From the NCBI RefSeq assembly GCF_900110995.1, contig NZ_FOJF01000001.1, positions 1,691,199-1,755,198 on the forward strand: 64,000 nt of DNA, read 5' to 3'. The translations under genes were made by a program, and so were the position numbers. The notes beneath the pieces were generated by a model. That model saw nothing but the letters and a program-made list of their open reading frames with translations, was not told where the DNA came from and made no database searches. How positions within the stretch are numbered: the stretch's first letter is position 1; every line of letters starts with the position of its first letter. Below, piece after piece: positions 25,405 through 35,498 of this stretch. This DNA comes from Chitinophaga sp. YR573 (lineage in GTDB: Bacteria > Bacteroidota > Bacteroidia > Chitinophagales > Chitinophagaceae).

Positions 25405-26931
25405 TCATCCTATCCCGGGTTCGCCCGGGATAAGGTTTACATTTTCTTCTTTGGCAACAAAACTCTCCTTAATCACATATCCCAGCAATAATCCACCAAA
25501 AGCAAGTGTAATAATGAACGGGAATGCCTGATAGCGTAATACAATAGGTGAGGCTACCACACTAAATACCAGGTTGGAGATCCATACCAGCAGCATAACC
25601 AGCAAGACTTTTTTGTAATAAGGGCTCACTCTTGCAAAACCACCCAGGAGCAGGAAACATATAAAGCTCATAAAGAAAACAATATTGATTACGGCCAGTA
25701 TAGGCGGGAAAGCCGCTGTCAGGAGGATCTTTCTGTCTTTCGACAAAGAGGTCACTTTGGGTGTTTTATAACCAAACCAAACAACCGCCATCTGGTCTAC
25801 CGAATCTTTCCCCATATTATCTATATCCAGGAATTCAACAGCAGGGGAATAATAGTTTATCAGGTTGGGCCACAGGTAATAACGGGCAAAATCAGCAGGA
25901 TATTGGCGGATCAGCCAGAAACCATAGTTCCCGTATAATGGCGCTACACTTGACCATCTTTTCAGATTGGCTGTAGTACTGTCTTTCTTATATTTTTGTG
26001 CCATGTACATTTTCAACGGCGCCTTCTCATCCCACAGGTAATAGATCCCCAGTCTATCATCCGGTCGTTGTTTCACATGCCGCAGGGAGTCCATATGTTT
26101 GATCGTGATCCCGTGTAATTTTTTGAATTGAGCGGGAACAGGTTTCGTAGAATCAGGAGGAACATGCGCATACATGAACAGCGCATTACTGCCCATCTGC
26201 CAGCCGCCGAAAGCTGAGAATTGTGCTACACCCGTTTTTTCCTGATACATCCAGGTAGTATAAATTACAAACCAGGAGACTGGCAGCAGGATAATACCCA
26301 ACGCGGTGAATTTTAGTTTAACGGTTCCCTTTGTCAGTATAATAACAAATATGCTGATAAAAGGATAATACAGCGCATTATAGCGGACAGAAAATACAAA
26401 GCCCAATACCAGCGCATGCAGGATTACCATACGTAAATTCGGCTGGTACAGGATCCAGAGTAAGCTGGTCAACCATAACACACTTAAAGTTGCAAACAAA
26501 GCATCACTGGAAACGAAGTTGCTGATATAAAACCATAGTGGGTTTAATACCATGAAAGCAAACAGGATTCTCATCACCCATTTACCGGGTTGTACCAAAT
26601 AACGTATCGTGAACAGAAAAAACAGCATGCTTGCCTGTAGCAATAAATACTGGACCAGGGCCATTGCTGTATCAGAACGGTTAAATACACTGATAAAACG
26701 CAGGAACTTTGAATATCCTACCGGCCACATACTAATATTGACATTGTTAAATGCGGCATCCAGGTAGGAATAGGAATCCGGCAGGAAATTGGGGAACGGG
26801 TATAGTTTTTTGAATACAAAAAAGATGATTAAGGCAGCAGTAACTGACAATAACAGGGAGATACGATTCTCCCTGTTATGCCATATATATTGCCCGAATT
26901 CACGGGGTAGTAAGGGTTGTTTAATTGTCAT
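25405..26931 (-). CDS. Polytopic GT-C-like glycosyltransferase, paralogue 2
   Basis: A 508-residue membrane protein with about eleven hydrophobic helices. The first loop has [15 protein letters not shown], with the likely catalytic Asp in DSY, followed by [11 protein letters not shown]. The large soluble loop contains [17 protein letters not shown], as in the other three paralogues. It is expected to transfer a sugar from a lipid-linked donor on the outer face of the inner membrane. Its start overlaps the end of the FAD oxidoreductase gene by 11 bp, so the two are translationally coupled. At 39734 the same two proteins are fused into one chain. The last codons lie in a GC-rich palindrome (25411-25432, loop TTCG). 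Confidence 0.78.
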   Translation of the reverse strand: MTIKQPLLPREFGQYIWHNRENRISLLLSVTAALIIFFVFKKLYPFPNFLPDSYSYLDAAFNNVNISMWPVGYSKFLRFISVFNRSDTAMALVQYLLLQASMLFFLFTIRYLVQPGKWVMRILFAFMVLNPLWFYISNFVSSDALFATLSVLWLTSLLWILYQPNLRMVILHALVLGFVFSVRYNALYYPFISIFVIILTKGTVKLKFTALGIILLPVSWFVIYTTWMYQEKTGVAQFSAFGGWQMGSNALFMYAHVPPDSTKPVPAQFKKLHGITIKHMDSLRHVKQRPDDRLGIYYLWDEKAPLKMYMAQKYKKDSTTANLKRWSSVAPLYGNYGFWLIRQYPADFARYYLWPNLINYYSPAVEFLDIDNMGKDSVDQMAVVWFGYKTPKVTSLSKDRKILLTAAFPPILAVINIVFFMSFICFLLLGGFARVSPYYKKVLLVMLLVWISNLVFSVVASPIVLRYQAFPFIITLAFGGLLLGYVIKESFVAKEENVNLIPGEPGIG

Positions 26932-28603
26932 AGTTCACCTGTTTGGTTGTTTTATCCTTAAAGGAAGACCGAACCTGACTCACCGGTATTGCTGCAGGTG
27001 TGTCGGTTGCGGTCTTCTCTTCATGGTATTCCTGTTCTGTATTAATTGCCCATATATTCTCTTTGGAGGTGATACCTGCAATGATATTATCTACGGCTAC
27101 CATTGCAGTCAACATGGAATGGTCTGCATTATTATATTTGTGCATTCCATTACGGCCCACCAGGAAGAGGTTCTCCAGTGTATCTGTATAAGCCCTCACT
27201 TTATCAAAATGTGCATAAGCACCAAAATAAGCAGGATATGTTTTTTCTACTCTTAATACGGTACTGTCCAACACATTTTCTGCGGTGGCCAGTCCTATTT
27301 TCTCCAATTCCTTTATCGCCAGTGCTGAAATATCAGCATCAGGTAATTTCCAGAAAGCATCTGTTTCATTACAGAAAAACTCCATTCCTACCCATATGGT
27401 ATCCGGATCATTAACCATATAAGGGCTCCAATTGTTGAAGAGTTGTAATCTTCCTACTGTCACTTCTTTTTCCTGTATATAGATCCAGGTATCCTCCAGT
27501 TTCAGCGATTTCCATTCACCGGTATGTTTATCCTGGTATGAAAGACGTTTGAGCAGGATGCCGACGGTAATGAAATCCCGGTACTGCAATCCGGCGGCGA
27601 TTTCCTTTACCCGGGGAGGAACGGGGCCTGCTATCCCGGCTATCAGCTCTTTCACAGGCATAGTGCTGAAGAAGTAATCCGCTTCCAGCGGCAGGGCTTT
27701 CCCTGTTTCCTGGTTAATGGCAATCACTTCAGTTACCCTGTTATATCCGGTGTAAATATATTTTACGCTATGGTGCATATGAATAATACCCCCCATTTCC
27801 TGCACCTGGCGGGCCACCTCTTCCCATAATTGCCCCGGTCCGAACTTAGGGTACAGGAACTGCTCAATAAGGCTTGTTTCGGTATCTTTCTGGGCAATAT
27901 CCCCTGTTACTTTTTTCTTGGCCTTTGTGGCTTCTTTAATGGCATGCTGGAGTGCTTTGCGGATACTTACCCCTTTAATGCGCTGAGCACCCCATTCTGC
28001 GGGGATCTCCCGGCAGGGAACGCCCCATACCTTTTCGGTATAGTCTCTGAAAAAAAGCTCATATAATGTTTTCCCAAACCGGTTGATCATAAAATCTTCC
28101 AGGTTGTTTTCCGGTTTTCTTGGAAATAACTGTGCTTTCAGGTAGGAAAACAGGATGGCAATCGTCCTTCCGACGCCTAGTTTACGGAGGGTTTCTATTG
28201 ATAAGGTGATGGGATAGGTAAAGAATTTGCGCAGGAAGTAAATCCTGGATAAGCGTTTGCGCACCAGCATTACTTTATCGGGATCTCCGGCAACAGTACC
28301 ATTCGCATTCACTTCCCTGGACTTATTCTGATATTTAATAGTAAAGGAAGATCCCGCTTCCTGTTGTGGGGGCATAATATTCATCCACCAGTTCATCACT
28401 CTGTCCGACTTGGAAAAGAACCGGTGACCGCCGATATCCATACGATTGCCTTTATAATTGATAGTTTTGGAGATGCCGCCTATATCATCACTTTTTTCCA
28501 GAATGACAGGCAGAATATCAGTGCGTTTTAACATCTCGTAGGCAGCAGTTAAGCCTGCAGGGCCAGCACCAATAATGATGGCTTTTTTCCTTATAGTATC
28601 CAT
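26921..28603 (-). CDS. FAD-dependent oxidoreductase, protoporphyrinogen-oxidase/UGM-like, paralogue 1
   Basis: A 560-residue flavoprotein. The N-terminal dinucleotide-binding motif is [16 protein letters not shown] (residues 10-25), followed by the second glycine cluster [20 protein letters not shown], which also contains GGHRFF. The C-terminal flavin-contact region is [15 protein letters not shown]. This layout is typical of the amine-oxidase / protoporphyrinogen-oxidase / UDP-galactopyranose-mutase superfamily. Members near glycosyltransferases often act on nucleotide or lipid-linked sugars, but the substrate is not shown. It is cytoplasmic (no signal peptide) and coupled by an 11-bp overlap to a GT-C protein, which fits a role in making that enzyme's donor. 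Confidence 0.85.
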   Translation of the reverse strand: MDTIRKKAIIIGAGPAGLTAAYEMLKRTDILPVILEKSDDIGGISKTINYKGNRMDIGGHRFFSKSDRVMNWWMNIMPPQQEAGSSFTIKYQNKSREVNANGTVAGDPDKVMLVRKRLSRIYFLRKFFTYPITLSIETLRKLGVGRTIAILFSYLKAQLFPRKPENNLEDFMINRFGKTLYELFFRDYTEKVWGVPCREIPAEWGAQRIKGVSIRKALQHAIKEATKAKKKVTGDIAQKDTETSLIEQFLYPKFGPGQLWEEVARQVQEMGGIIHMHHSVKYIYTGYNRVTEVIAINQETGKALPLEADYFFSTMPVKELIAGIAGPVPPRVKEIAAGLQYRDFITVGILLKRLSYQDKHTGEWKSLKLEDTWIYIQEKEVTVGRLQLFNNWSPYMVNDPDTIWVGMEFFCNETDAFWKLPDADISALAIKELEKIGLATAENVLDSTVLRVEKTYPAYFGAYAHFDKVRAYTDTLENLFLVGRNGMHKYNNADHSMLTAMVAVDNIIAGITSKENIWAINTEQEYHEEKTATDTPAAIPVSQVRSSFKDKTTKQVNYDN

Positions 28604-28689
28604 ATTGTGGGTCTTATGCTTTGGGTAACATGGCTTTCAGCATATTTTGATTTTGAGGCACGGTTCTTTATGCTGATATAATATATATT

Positions 28690-28724
28690 CGAAGGTAAAA
28701 ATGCTGGCAGTATTCTACTTAGGA
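28690..28724 (-). promoter_or_regulatory. TCCTAA-type promoter of the FAD oxidoreductase/GT-C operon
   Basis: On the minus strand: TCCTAAG (28718-28724), 20 bp, TACCTTCG (28690-28697). It lies 87 bp upstream of the ATG at 28603. Confidence 0.5.
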
Positions 28725-28833
28725 GACAGGGAATAATTTCCGGATATCGCGGAAAAAACGTTCATCCTTCCACAGATGTGATAATATTGCATCATTGCTA
28801 CCTAATTTACATTTAAATCATATCGACCCTACC

Positions 28834-29880
28834 ATGCCTCTACCATTGTCAATCAAAACCCAAAATGGAAATCCTGTGCATTTTACACCCAATCTGCCAG
28901 CAATATTTTCAGACCAGGAGATCCACGGTGCAAAATCTTATCATGCACACAATAAAAGTTACGGATATCTCATATATCAACAGGTAGCCAGTAATGGTTA
29001 TACTGCCTGGATGAACCACTTTATTATTACCAGTCCGGCTGAATTTGTGGTAACAGCTAATGTAGACGACCTCCTGCTGCATCATACTATCAAAGGCAAA
29101 ATGTCTTATCTGATAGATCAGCAGGAAGTAGAAACAGAGGAACATCAGATGAACCTGCTGGTTGCTAACCGACTTTGTAATATCATCCGCTTTAATCTAC
29201 CTGGCGTCTATACAGCTCTTACCGTACATATCCCCCTTAGCAAACTGGAAGAATTCAACGACAGTTTTCCGGTTGTGCAGCGTTTCCTGGAAAAGGTTAA
29301 TGCCGGGAATGCTGTAATGCTGCTTGAACAAAACATGATAACACATACCCGTATACGTAATATTGTACAGGATATAACAGAACGCCGGTTGCTAAGTTCC
29401 GCCGGGGAAAAATACCGTGTACAGAAAACAGGCGAACTGGTCATAGAATCACTGGATATGTTATCCCGCTATATGATCGATAAAGATGGGCTTACTCCTG
29501 CCGACCATGAAAAGGGTAAAAGAACAGAAGTGTTTCTGCTGACCCATTTGCAGCAAGCTTGTCCTCCTACGTTAAAACAACTGTCTGCCTTTGCTGGTGT
29601 CAATGAGAAAAAACTGGAACATATTTTTAGGAGCCGGCATAAAGTAACTATATACGACTTCTTTCAGAATGCCCGTATGAATATCATTTATCAAAAACTC
29701 ACGGAAACAACAATGCCATTGCAGGATATTGCAGAGGATTTTGGGTATACGGATTATTCCAGTTTTTCATATGCGGTAAAAAAAAGATTCTCATTTGGCC
29801 CGCGGGAATTAAGGAAGAGGCTAATTGATTTATTATCGAAAGCATTCATGGTCTTTCAGTTCTTTATTGCAATTCTTTAA
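28834..29880 (+). CDS. AraC-family transcriptional regulator, paralogue 3
   Basis: About 348 residues from the ATG at 28834, which restores the start shared with its paralogues (PLPLSIKTQNG); a longer frame begins at TTG 28795. It has the same unassigned effector domain and the AraC double helix-turn-helix (TLKQLSAFAGVNEKKLEHIF; FGYTDYSSFSYAVKKRF). Unlike the others it continues about 20 residues past the usual end with a hydrophobic stretch (LLSKAFMVFQFFIAIL), which looks like read-through caused by loss of the ancestral stop. It is divergent from the FAD/GT-C operon. Confidence 0.9.
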   Translation: MPLPLSIKTQNGNPVHFTPNLPAIFSDQEIHGAKSYHAHNKSYGYLIYQQVASNGYTAWMNHFIITSPAEFVVTANVDDLLLHHTIKGKMSYLIDQQEVETEEHQMNLLVANRLCNIIRFNLPGVYTALTVHIPLSKLEEFNDSFPVVQRFLEKVNAGNAVMLLEQNMITHTRIRNIVQDITERRLLSSAGEKYRVQKTGELVIESLDMLSRYMIDKDGLTPADHEKGKRTEVFLLTHLQQACPPTLKQLSAFAGVNEKKLEHIFRSRHKVTIYDFFQNARMNIIYQKLTETTMPLQDIAEDFGYTDYSSFSYAVKKRFSFGPRELRKRLIDLLSKAFMVFQFFIAIL

Positions 29881-29934
29881 AGAATTGCTGGTATGAAGGT
29901 TTAAATTTAGAAGAATATTTAATGGCAAATGAAA

Positions 29935-29966
29935 GAATCCCGGTTAAAGAGCCGGGATTCTTTTAT
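29935..29966 (+). terminator. Terminator after AraC regulator 3
   Basis: A perfect 9-bp stem GAATCCCGG/CCGGGATTC (29935-29943 with 29952-29960) is followed by TTTTATT. Confidence 0.85.
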
Positions 29967-30030
29967 TCATTATATTACATTCTTCGCCAGCTGCACGGGC
30001 CAATCAACAATATTAACAAAGTTGGCTTTT

Positions 30031-30450
30031 TCATACAGCCAACCGAGGCGACTTTCTTTGCAGTACAATACCTACTACTGCCAACACTAAAAAAAAGATA
30101 TTAAATGCCAATTGCTGGTGCCATGACAAAAACTCTGGAACAACGAGACCAGCGGGTTGCCGTTTACTCAAAGTGAGTATACCAACAACATACCCTGTAA
30201 GCGATATCATCAACGCCAATGCGCCATATAATCCTCTTAACCGCCAGGCAGGAACCAGCAATAAAGCGAATACTATAATTTCTGATACCGGTAAAAACCA
30301 TGCTATAAGTGGGGCTATAGGTTTCAACACCGGGTAAAGGCCTATTTGTCCTTTAAAAAAATTATACTCCATCAGTTTACCAACAGCAGCATATAAAAAT
30401 AATAAGGCAAATAATATTGAAATGATTTCAATGATAATGGATTTTTTCAT
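30031..30450 (-). CDS. MauE/DoxX-like four-helix membrane protein
   Basis: A 139-residue protein with four predicted helices (about 7-25, 45-67, 72-92 and 113-132). The pattern LLFLYAAVGKLMEYNFFKGQ, then conserved Pro and Glu in FLPVSEIIVFALLL and WRLRGLYGALALM, is that of the MauE/DoxX family common in Bacteroidota. Family members are often tied to thiol redox or methylamine dehydrogenase maturation. The Cys-rich loop that I recall between helices 3 and 4 in many relatives is replaced here by KRQPAGLVVPEFLSW, with no Cys. It is divergent from a thioredoxin gene, which fits a redox role, and its promoter carries the TCCTAA element. Confidence 0.75.
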   Translation of the reverse strand: MKKSIIIEIISILFALLFLYAAVGKLMEYNFFKGQIGLYPVLKPIAPLIAWFLPVSEIIVFALLLVPAWRLRGLYGALALMISLTGYVVGILTLSKRQPAGLVVPEFLSWHQQLAFNIFFLVLAVVGIVLQRKSPRLAV

Positions 30451-30487
30451 GGCGAGATATTCTGTGGATTAACATGATGTAATAATT

Positions 30488-30523
30488 CAAAGATAATGTC
30501 ATGGTTCCCTAAAAAAGTTAGGA
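30488..30523 (-). promoter_or_regulatory. TCCTAA-type promoter of the MauE-like gene
   Basis: On the minus strand: TCCTAAC (30517-30523), 21 bp, TATCTTTG (30488-30495), an exact -7 box. The leader is about 30 nt. Confidence 0.65.
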
Positions 30524-30637
30524 GATAAGAAAAAAAGTTACCACATCCATATGAATTCCACACACAAAGAGGCCTTCCTCTAAAATGATGTTACGTTTGA
30601 TCTGTATATGCAATTGACAGGTACTAAAATTATAAGA

Positions 30638-31975
30638 ATGATAAGAAAATTGATTGTAGCTCTTATTGCCTGCCTGTTCATCATATCTACCTTAACCGCT
30701 CAGGATAAAGGAATTAAATTTGAACAGGGGCTTAGCTGGCAGCAGGTGAAAGAAAAAGCTAAAGCAGAAAATAAATATATTTTCCTGGATTGTTATGCTA
30801 CCTGGTGTGGGCCCTGTAAAGCTATGGATAGTGGCATCTACCCATCAGAAAACGTAGCTGCTGTCACGAATGACAAATTTATTGCAGTAAAAGTACAATT
30901 TGACAAGAGTCGGAAGGACAGCAAAGAGATACAAGCCTGGTATGAGGATGCACATAATATCCAGAAGGAATATAAAATAACTGGGTTGCCTTCCTTTTTA
31001 TTCTTTTCCCCGGATGGAAAAATAGTACATCGGGACATGGGTTATAAAGACGAGCCCGTTTTTATAACACTTCTAACTGATGCGCTTAATCCTTCCAGGC
31101 AATATTATACTTTACTGGCAAACTACCGGCAAGGTAAAAAGGATTATACTACAATGCAGGAGTTAGCTGTTGCAGTAAATGACTTTGGAGACAAGGAGTT
31201 TTCCCATATAATAGCAGCGGATTATAAGAAAAACTATTTAGACAAATTAGCTACTGTCCAGTTGCTTAATAAGGAACATATTGATTTCATCAATAAATAT
31301 CCTGATCTGCTTCACTCAAAAGATAAGTTCTTCCAGTTATTTTATCATCAGGCAGAGCAGGTTGATAAAATCTGTAATCATCAGGGACTATCAGACGGGT
31401 TGGTTAAATCCGTTATTACAAAAGAAGAAATAGAAAAGAAATTATGGCAGGGCAATAAACCTGTCACTAAAAACCCCGATTGGCAGAAAATGAGTGCAGC
31501 CATTGACAAAAAATACAATCATAGTTATACTAAAAGTGTTGTTCCTGATGCTCAAATTAGCTTTTACAGACGTATAGAAGACTGGCCGAGATACGTAAAA
31601 CTCAAAGACCATAAAATGGAGCAGCAAACTGTTATTGATGCCGGTGATTTAAATGGGGATGCCTGGGATATCTTTTTGCATTGTAATGATAAAAGCATAT
31701 TATCTAAAGCGCTTACCTGGAGTGACAAGTCTTTACAATTAGCTATGTCTACTGAAGGAAACGAGTATGCAATCATGCAAGCTTATGATACTAATGCCAA
31801 CCTGCTATACAAATTAGGAAGAGTAGAAGAAGCCCTTGCTACAGAGCAAAAGGCAATTGCAACGGGAATTAGCCTGGCGCAAAAAAATGGTGTAAATAAA
31901 GGGTATTTCTTTGATGAATTTAATGCAACATTAGCAAAGATGAAAAAGGGAGAACCTACCTGGAGTACAAATTGA
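30638..31975 (+). CDS. Exported thioredoxin-like protein fused to the helical tail domain
   Basis: About 445 residues from the ATG at 30638, which gives a clean signal peptide (KLIVALIACLFIISTLTAQ); an ATG at 30608 is also in frame, but a TACGTTTG -7 box ends at 30599. Residues about 25-145 are a thioredoxin domain with active site ATWCGPCKAMD and the cis-Pro segment KITGLPSFLFFS. The rest (about 155-445) is helical and related to the tail domain at 24500: LLANYRQGKKDYTTM, then ALTWSDKSLQLAM, YDTNANLLYKLGRVEEAL and KMKKGEPTW. The last part is close to the ending of GH2 protein 52927 (TYANLLYKLGYKEEAIKW; NNGKKTWN). The fusion links redox chemistry to the same helper domain used by the glycosidases. 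Confidence 0.85.
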   Translation: MIRKLIVALIACLFIISTLTAQDKGIKFEQGLSWQQVKEKAKAENKYIFLDCYATWCGPCKAMDSGIYPSENVAAVTNDKFIAVKVQFDKSRKDSKEIQAWYEDAHNIQKEYKITGLPSFLFFSPDGKIVHRDMGYKDEPVFITLLTDALNPSRQYYTLLANYRQGKKDYTTMQELAVAVNDFGDKEFSHIIAADYKKNYLDKLATVQLLNKEHIDFINKYPDLLHSKDKFFQLFYHQAEQVDKICNHQGLSDGLVKSVITKEEIEKKLWQGNKPVTKNPDWQKMSAAIDKKYNHSYTKSVVPDAQISFYRRIEDWPRYVKLKDHKMEQQTVIDAGDLNGDAWDIFLHCNDKSILSKALTWSDKSLQLAMSTEGNEYAIMQAYDTNANLLYKLGRVEEALATEQKAIATGISLAQKNGVNKGYFFDEFNATLAKMKKGEPTWSTN

Positions 31976-31992
31976 AGTCTATATTTAAATAT

Positions 31993-32030
31993 CCGGCTAT
32001 GGGTTTAAGGTAAACCCATAGCCGGAAAAA
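31993..32030. terminator. Hairpin between convergent genes
   Basis: A perfect 15-bp stem (31993-32007 with 32011-32025) with a 3-nt loop lies between the thioredoxin and GH2 stop codons. It has A-runs rather than a clear T-run on the plus strand, so its efficiency is uncertain. Confidence 0.55.
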
Positions 32031-32031
32031 A

Positions 32032-34437
32032 TTATGGTTTCGCTCTATCTACAGCACCCTGGAACATATTGCGTTCCTGCTCGGATATATTGCTTCCATA
32101 TTTACTTAAATAATTCGTAGCCACCGGTGCATAAGCTGCCCAATCCTGTTTATTATAATAGTAAATAGCCTTAGCCCTCAAATAAATTTCATCGCCCGGA
32201 GTACCATAACCTGCTACCTTCGTTTCAATAGCTTTCCAGTCCACATTATTATTCCCCTGCATTAAAGGATTTATTTCCCCGTTAAAGATCATGTTCATTA
32301 AACTCACAGTGAGCTGACGATCTCCCAGCACTTTTCTGAAATCTGTCTGATTGGCATTCATAAGAGCAAATCCCGGATCTGTTGTGCTTTTGGTAAACTG
32401 AGCAATAAATCTGATTTGCTCCTCTGTTAAAGGGGCTTTCAGTGTTGCGATATAATCATTACCCACCATTGCTCCTCCGGGTTTGTCACTCACGAATATG
32501 GACATTTCTGCAAGAGCATGCAGAAACGCAGGCTCTCTCTTACCATTCATGTACTCCTGAAATAACCCGCTGTATTTCATCCCGGGATCAGACATATCAG
32601 CTATTTTAGCTGTTACCACCGGTATAGTACCGATATTATGTACCAGAGGTGCATGGATCTTTCTCAATTCTTCAAAAGGGATTTTGATAACCTCTCTGTC
32701 ATAGGTGATCAAACCATTCTCCTCTCCTTCCACATCAAAAGGTTCTGTATAGATAGAACCGCTTAAGCCCTCTGCTTCCAGTAATTTCAGGTGTTGGTTC
32801 ATAATCGCATATTTCCCCTGTAACTGTGAAGGTAAAACCTGGATATAACCCCAACCTTTCAGTGCCGTCCACTGGTGGCCTGGAATTGACACACCAATAC
32901 CCCCAAATTCGCCCAGCACCCTTGCTTTACCAGCTTGTGCAGGAGAAATCATAGGATCAGGATAAGAATGTACGTCTGTCATATCACTGCTTACCCAGTT
33001 CTCTTTCCCTGTTTTGCTTTCCTGACCGTTGATAAATATATATTCTCCGGAATGACCATTCACAATCCTGGAAGGGTCAGTGGATTTAACCCATTCCGTC
33101 ATACGTTTCTGATCATAAGATCCCCATTGCTCATTAAACAATACCCAGGTAGTAATACTTGGATAGTTATGCAGTTGCTCCAGGTTCTCTTTACTTTCTT
33201 TCTCAAACTCCGCTTTGGCTCCTTCCGGCATACCATGTGGAGCATTTACCATATCCTGCCATATCAGCATCCCTATTTTATCTGCATGATAATACCAGCG
33301 GGCAGGTTCTATTTTAATATGTTTCCTTATCGTATTAAAGCCCATTGCTTTGCTTGCTTCGATATCAAACTTCAGGGCTTCATCAGTAGGCGCAGTCATT
33401 AAACCCTCGGGCCAGAATCCCTGGTCGAGATTACCCAGGTTATAAGTATACTTATTATTTAAGAAGATACGTTCCTGTCCTTTTTCATCTTTCTGAATGG
33501 CAATTTTACGCATCCCGAAATAACTGGCCACTTCATCTACCACTTTTCCGCCTTTCATTATTTTCACTGAAAGGTCATACAGGAATGGATTATCCGGTGA
33601 CCATAATTTTGCATTCTTTACTGGCAATGCAATATTTACACCAGCCTTCCCCTTTATCTTGCTTACTTCTTTTCCTGCTTCACTTGCCACAAGCTCTACG
33701 CTACTACCGGCAGGTGCGTTTACGGTGATATTCATCACTCCCTTATCAATATCCGGTGTCATTTTCAAACCGGCAATAGAGACAGCAGGTACTGTTTCCA
33801 GCCAAACCGTCTGCCAGATACCACTACTGGGAGTGTAGTAAATATTCTGTGGATTTAATACCTGTTTACCGTGAGGATTACTCCCCTCATCTGTAGGATC
33901 ATATACGCGTACAACCAGTTCGTTGTCACCATCCTTTAAGGCATCAGTTATATCAATAGAGAAACTTTGATAACCACCAGTATGGCCTCCAACTTCCTTT
34001 CCATTTATGAACACGGTAGATTGCCAGTCAACTGCACCAAAATTCAACAATACATGTTTGTTACCTTTCGTATCAGGCCTGGTAAGCGTACGCTTATACC
34101 ACAATAACTGAGAGGGTAATAAACTTTTCTTGACGCCGGATAATGCCGATTCCAGTGGGAAGGGCACCAATATCTGTCCTTCATATTGAGAAGGCATAGT
34201 TGCATCCTTTTCAGTAATAGTATACTGCCACAATCCATTCAGGTTTTCCCATTGTGTACGTACCATCTGGGGACGGGGATATTCCGGATGTACATTTTCC
34301 GGACTTACATCTTTAGCCCATCGGGTTTGTATACCTACCGGCTGCATTTTCCATGTTGTGCCACTTTGGGCATAAAGGAATCCAACGGATAAACAACAAG
34401 TAATAAAAACGGCCAGCGTTTTCTTAAATAACTTCAT
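32032..34437 (-). CDS. GH2 family glycosidase with helical tail domain, paralogue 2
   Basis: An 801-residue exported protein (signal peptide ending GFLYAQ). Residues about 30-600 match GH2 paralogue 1 throughout: jelly roll with LWYKRTL and LLNFGAVDWQSTVFINGK, the immunoglobulin-like domain, then the TIM barrel with acid/base Glu in LFNEQWG and nucleophile Glu in LGEFGG. Residues about 620-801 are the helical tail domain (ADMSDPGMKYSGLF; TDPGFALM; YGTPGDEIYLRAKAIYY), which paralogue 1 lacks. The tail ends earlier than in paralogue 3. It is convergent with the thioredoxin-tail gene. No TCCTAA promoter was found upstream. Probable role: removal of sugar residues from an exported glycan or glycopeptide. 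Confidence 0.9.
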   Translation of the reverse strand: MKLFKKTLAVFITCCLSVGFLYAQSGTTWKMQPVGIQTRWAKDVSPENVHPEYPRPQMVRTQWENLNGLWQYTITEKDATMPSQYEGQILVPFPLESALSGVKKSLLPSQLLWYKRTLTRPDTKGNKHVLLNFGAVDWQSTVFINGKEVGGHTGGYQSFSIDITDALKDGDNELVVRVYDPTDEGSNPHGKQVLNPQNIYYTPSSGIWQTVWLETVPAVSIAGLKMTPDIDKGVMNITVNAPAGSSVELVASEAGKEVSKIKGKAGVNIALPVKNAKLWSPDNPFLYDLSVKIMKGGKVVDEVASYFGMRKIAIQKDEKGQERIFLNNKYTYNLGNLDQGFWPEGLMTAPTDEALKFDIEASKAMGFNTIRKHIKIEPARWYYHADKIGMLIWQDMVNAPHGMPEGAKAEFEKESKENLEQLHNYPSITTWVLFNEQWGSYDQKRMTEWVKSTDPSRIVNGHSGEYIFINGQESKTGKENWVSSDMTDVHSYPDPMISPAQAGKARVLGEFGGIGVSIPGHQWTALKGWGYIQVLPSQLQGKYAIMNQHLKLLEAEGLSGSIYTEPFDVEGEENGLITYDREVIKIPFEELRKIHAPLVHNIGTIPVVTAKIADMSDPGMKYSGLFQEYMNGKREPAFLHALAEMSIFVSDKPGGAMVGNDYIATLKAPLTEEQIRFIAQFTKSTTDPGFALMNANQTDFRKVLGDRQLTVSLMNMIFNGEINPLMQGNNNVDWKAIETKVAGYGTPGDEIYLRAKAIYYYNKQDWAAYAPVATNYLSKYGSNISEQERNMFQGAVDRAKP

Positions 34438-34635
34438 GCTGAAATATGTTTGGTGTTTTGTTTAAAGAATGAAGGTATCTCAACGAGGTAAATAGTTGCG
34501 CAACCGGTTCGGATTAACATAATTTTAACTTTATCCCTCTTCAATTCATTCTCATTAACGTTGTATTAACTGAATTAAAAATCCCATTTTTTAAATTGCA
34601 TACAAGATACCTGTCTTAAACCATGTATCATCATT

Positions 34636-35190
34636 ATGAACTATAATGAACGAGAATTATTTGCCAGGATAAAACAGGATGACCAAACTGCTTTTACCGT
34701 CATTTATAATCATTACCAGCCGATGCTTCACCTGGAAGCATATCACAAAATACTACAACAACAGGAAGCTGAAGATATCGTACAGGAGGTATTTGCTTCG
34801 TTATGGAAACGAAGAGCTGACATCGACATTAATACGTCGCTTAAAGGGTTCTTATATAAGGCTGTACATTTTCAATTTACCACCAGGATAAGAAAAAAAC
34901 AATCCAATAAAAAATTTCTTGCCGCTACCCCATTTCCAGTGACAGACGAAACAGGTTATCAATCACTGGAAAAAAAGGAATTAAACCACCAGCTGCAAAT
35001 GGCGATCAACAATCTTTCTTCCGATACCTGCCGGAAAGTATTGAAACTGACTTACCTGCAGCAAAAAAGCCACAAGGAAACTGCAGCAGAATTAAATGTG
35101 CAGCTCCATACAGTAAAAAGCCAGGCCAGCCGGGGGATAAAACATCTTACCAGAATGAACCGGCGCCATAGAGTGCTTTCACATTGTTGA
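34636..35190 (+). CDS. ECF sigma-70 family RNA polymerase sigma factor
   Basis: A 184-residue sigma factor with both DNA-contact regions intact: region 2 (TVIYNHYQPMLHLEAY; EAEDIVQEVFASLWKR; GFLYKAVHFQF) and region 4 (INNLSSDTCRKVLKLTYLQQ, then HKETAAELNVQLHTVKSQ). It belongs to the Bacteroidota ECF group that often works with FecR anti-sigma proteins and SusC transporters, but no FecR gene is adjacent. It is divergent from GH2 paralogue 2 and upstream of AraC regulator 4. It is a candidate, with no direct proof, for recognition of the TCCTAA-type promoters. About 300 bp to the next gene (35191-35498) contain no convincing gene. Confidence 0.88.
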   Translation: MNYNERELFARIKQDDQTAFTVIYNHYQPMLHLEAYHKILQQQEAEDIVQEVFASLWKRRADIDINTSLKGFLYKAVHFQFTTRIRKKQSNKKFLAATPFPVTDETGYQSLEKKELNHQLQMAINNLSSDTCRKVLKLTYLQQKSHKETAAELNVQLHTVKSQASRGIKHLTRMNRRHRVLSHC

Positions 35191-35498
35191 CTGCATCTGC
35201 GAAAGTAGGTTATTGGTTAAATATCCCTTTAAAGACCATTCATTGCCTGAGCTTGCTTATATATTCTATATACCGGCAGTACAACTGGTAGCCAGTTTCA
35301 GACAACATTTCTACATCAGCATAAAAACGTTTACGCATATGTTAAAAATGATGACGCCCTATGATCTGATACTTCAGATGAAATGGACAAGTTCGTTATA
35401 GAATATTATGAAGATCAATATCCTATTTGCTAAGTGATAGTGATGTTGCAGTCTCTCTCCTTACATTGCATCCATTGATGTAATTGTAGCTAACTTCT

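Noticed and set aside
25411..25432. GC-rich palindrome with TTCG loop at the end of GT-C paralogue 2
   Set aside because: It lies inside the coding end (PGEPGIG) and has no T-run; a stronger bidirectional terminator is already present at 25273-25336.
29922..30104. 60-codon frame between AraC regulator 3 and the MauE-like gene
   Set aside because: It contains the AraC3 terminator hairpin and overlaps the MauE coding end on the other strand.
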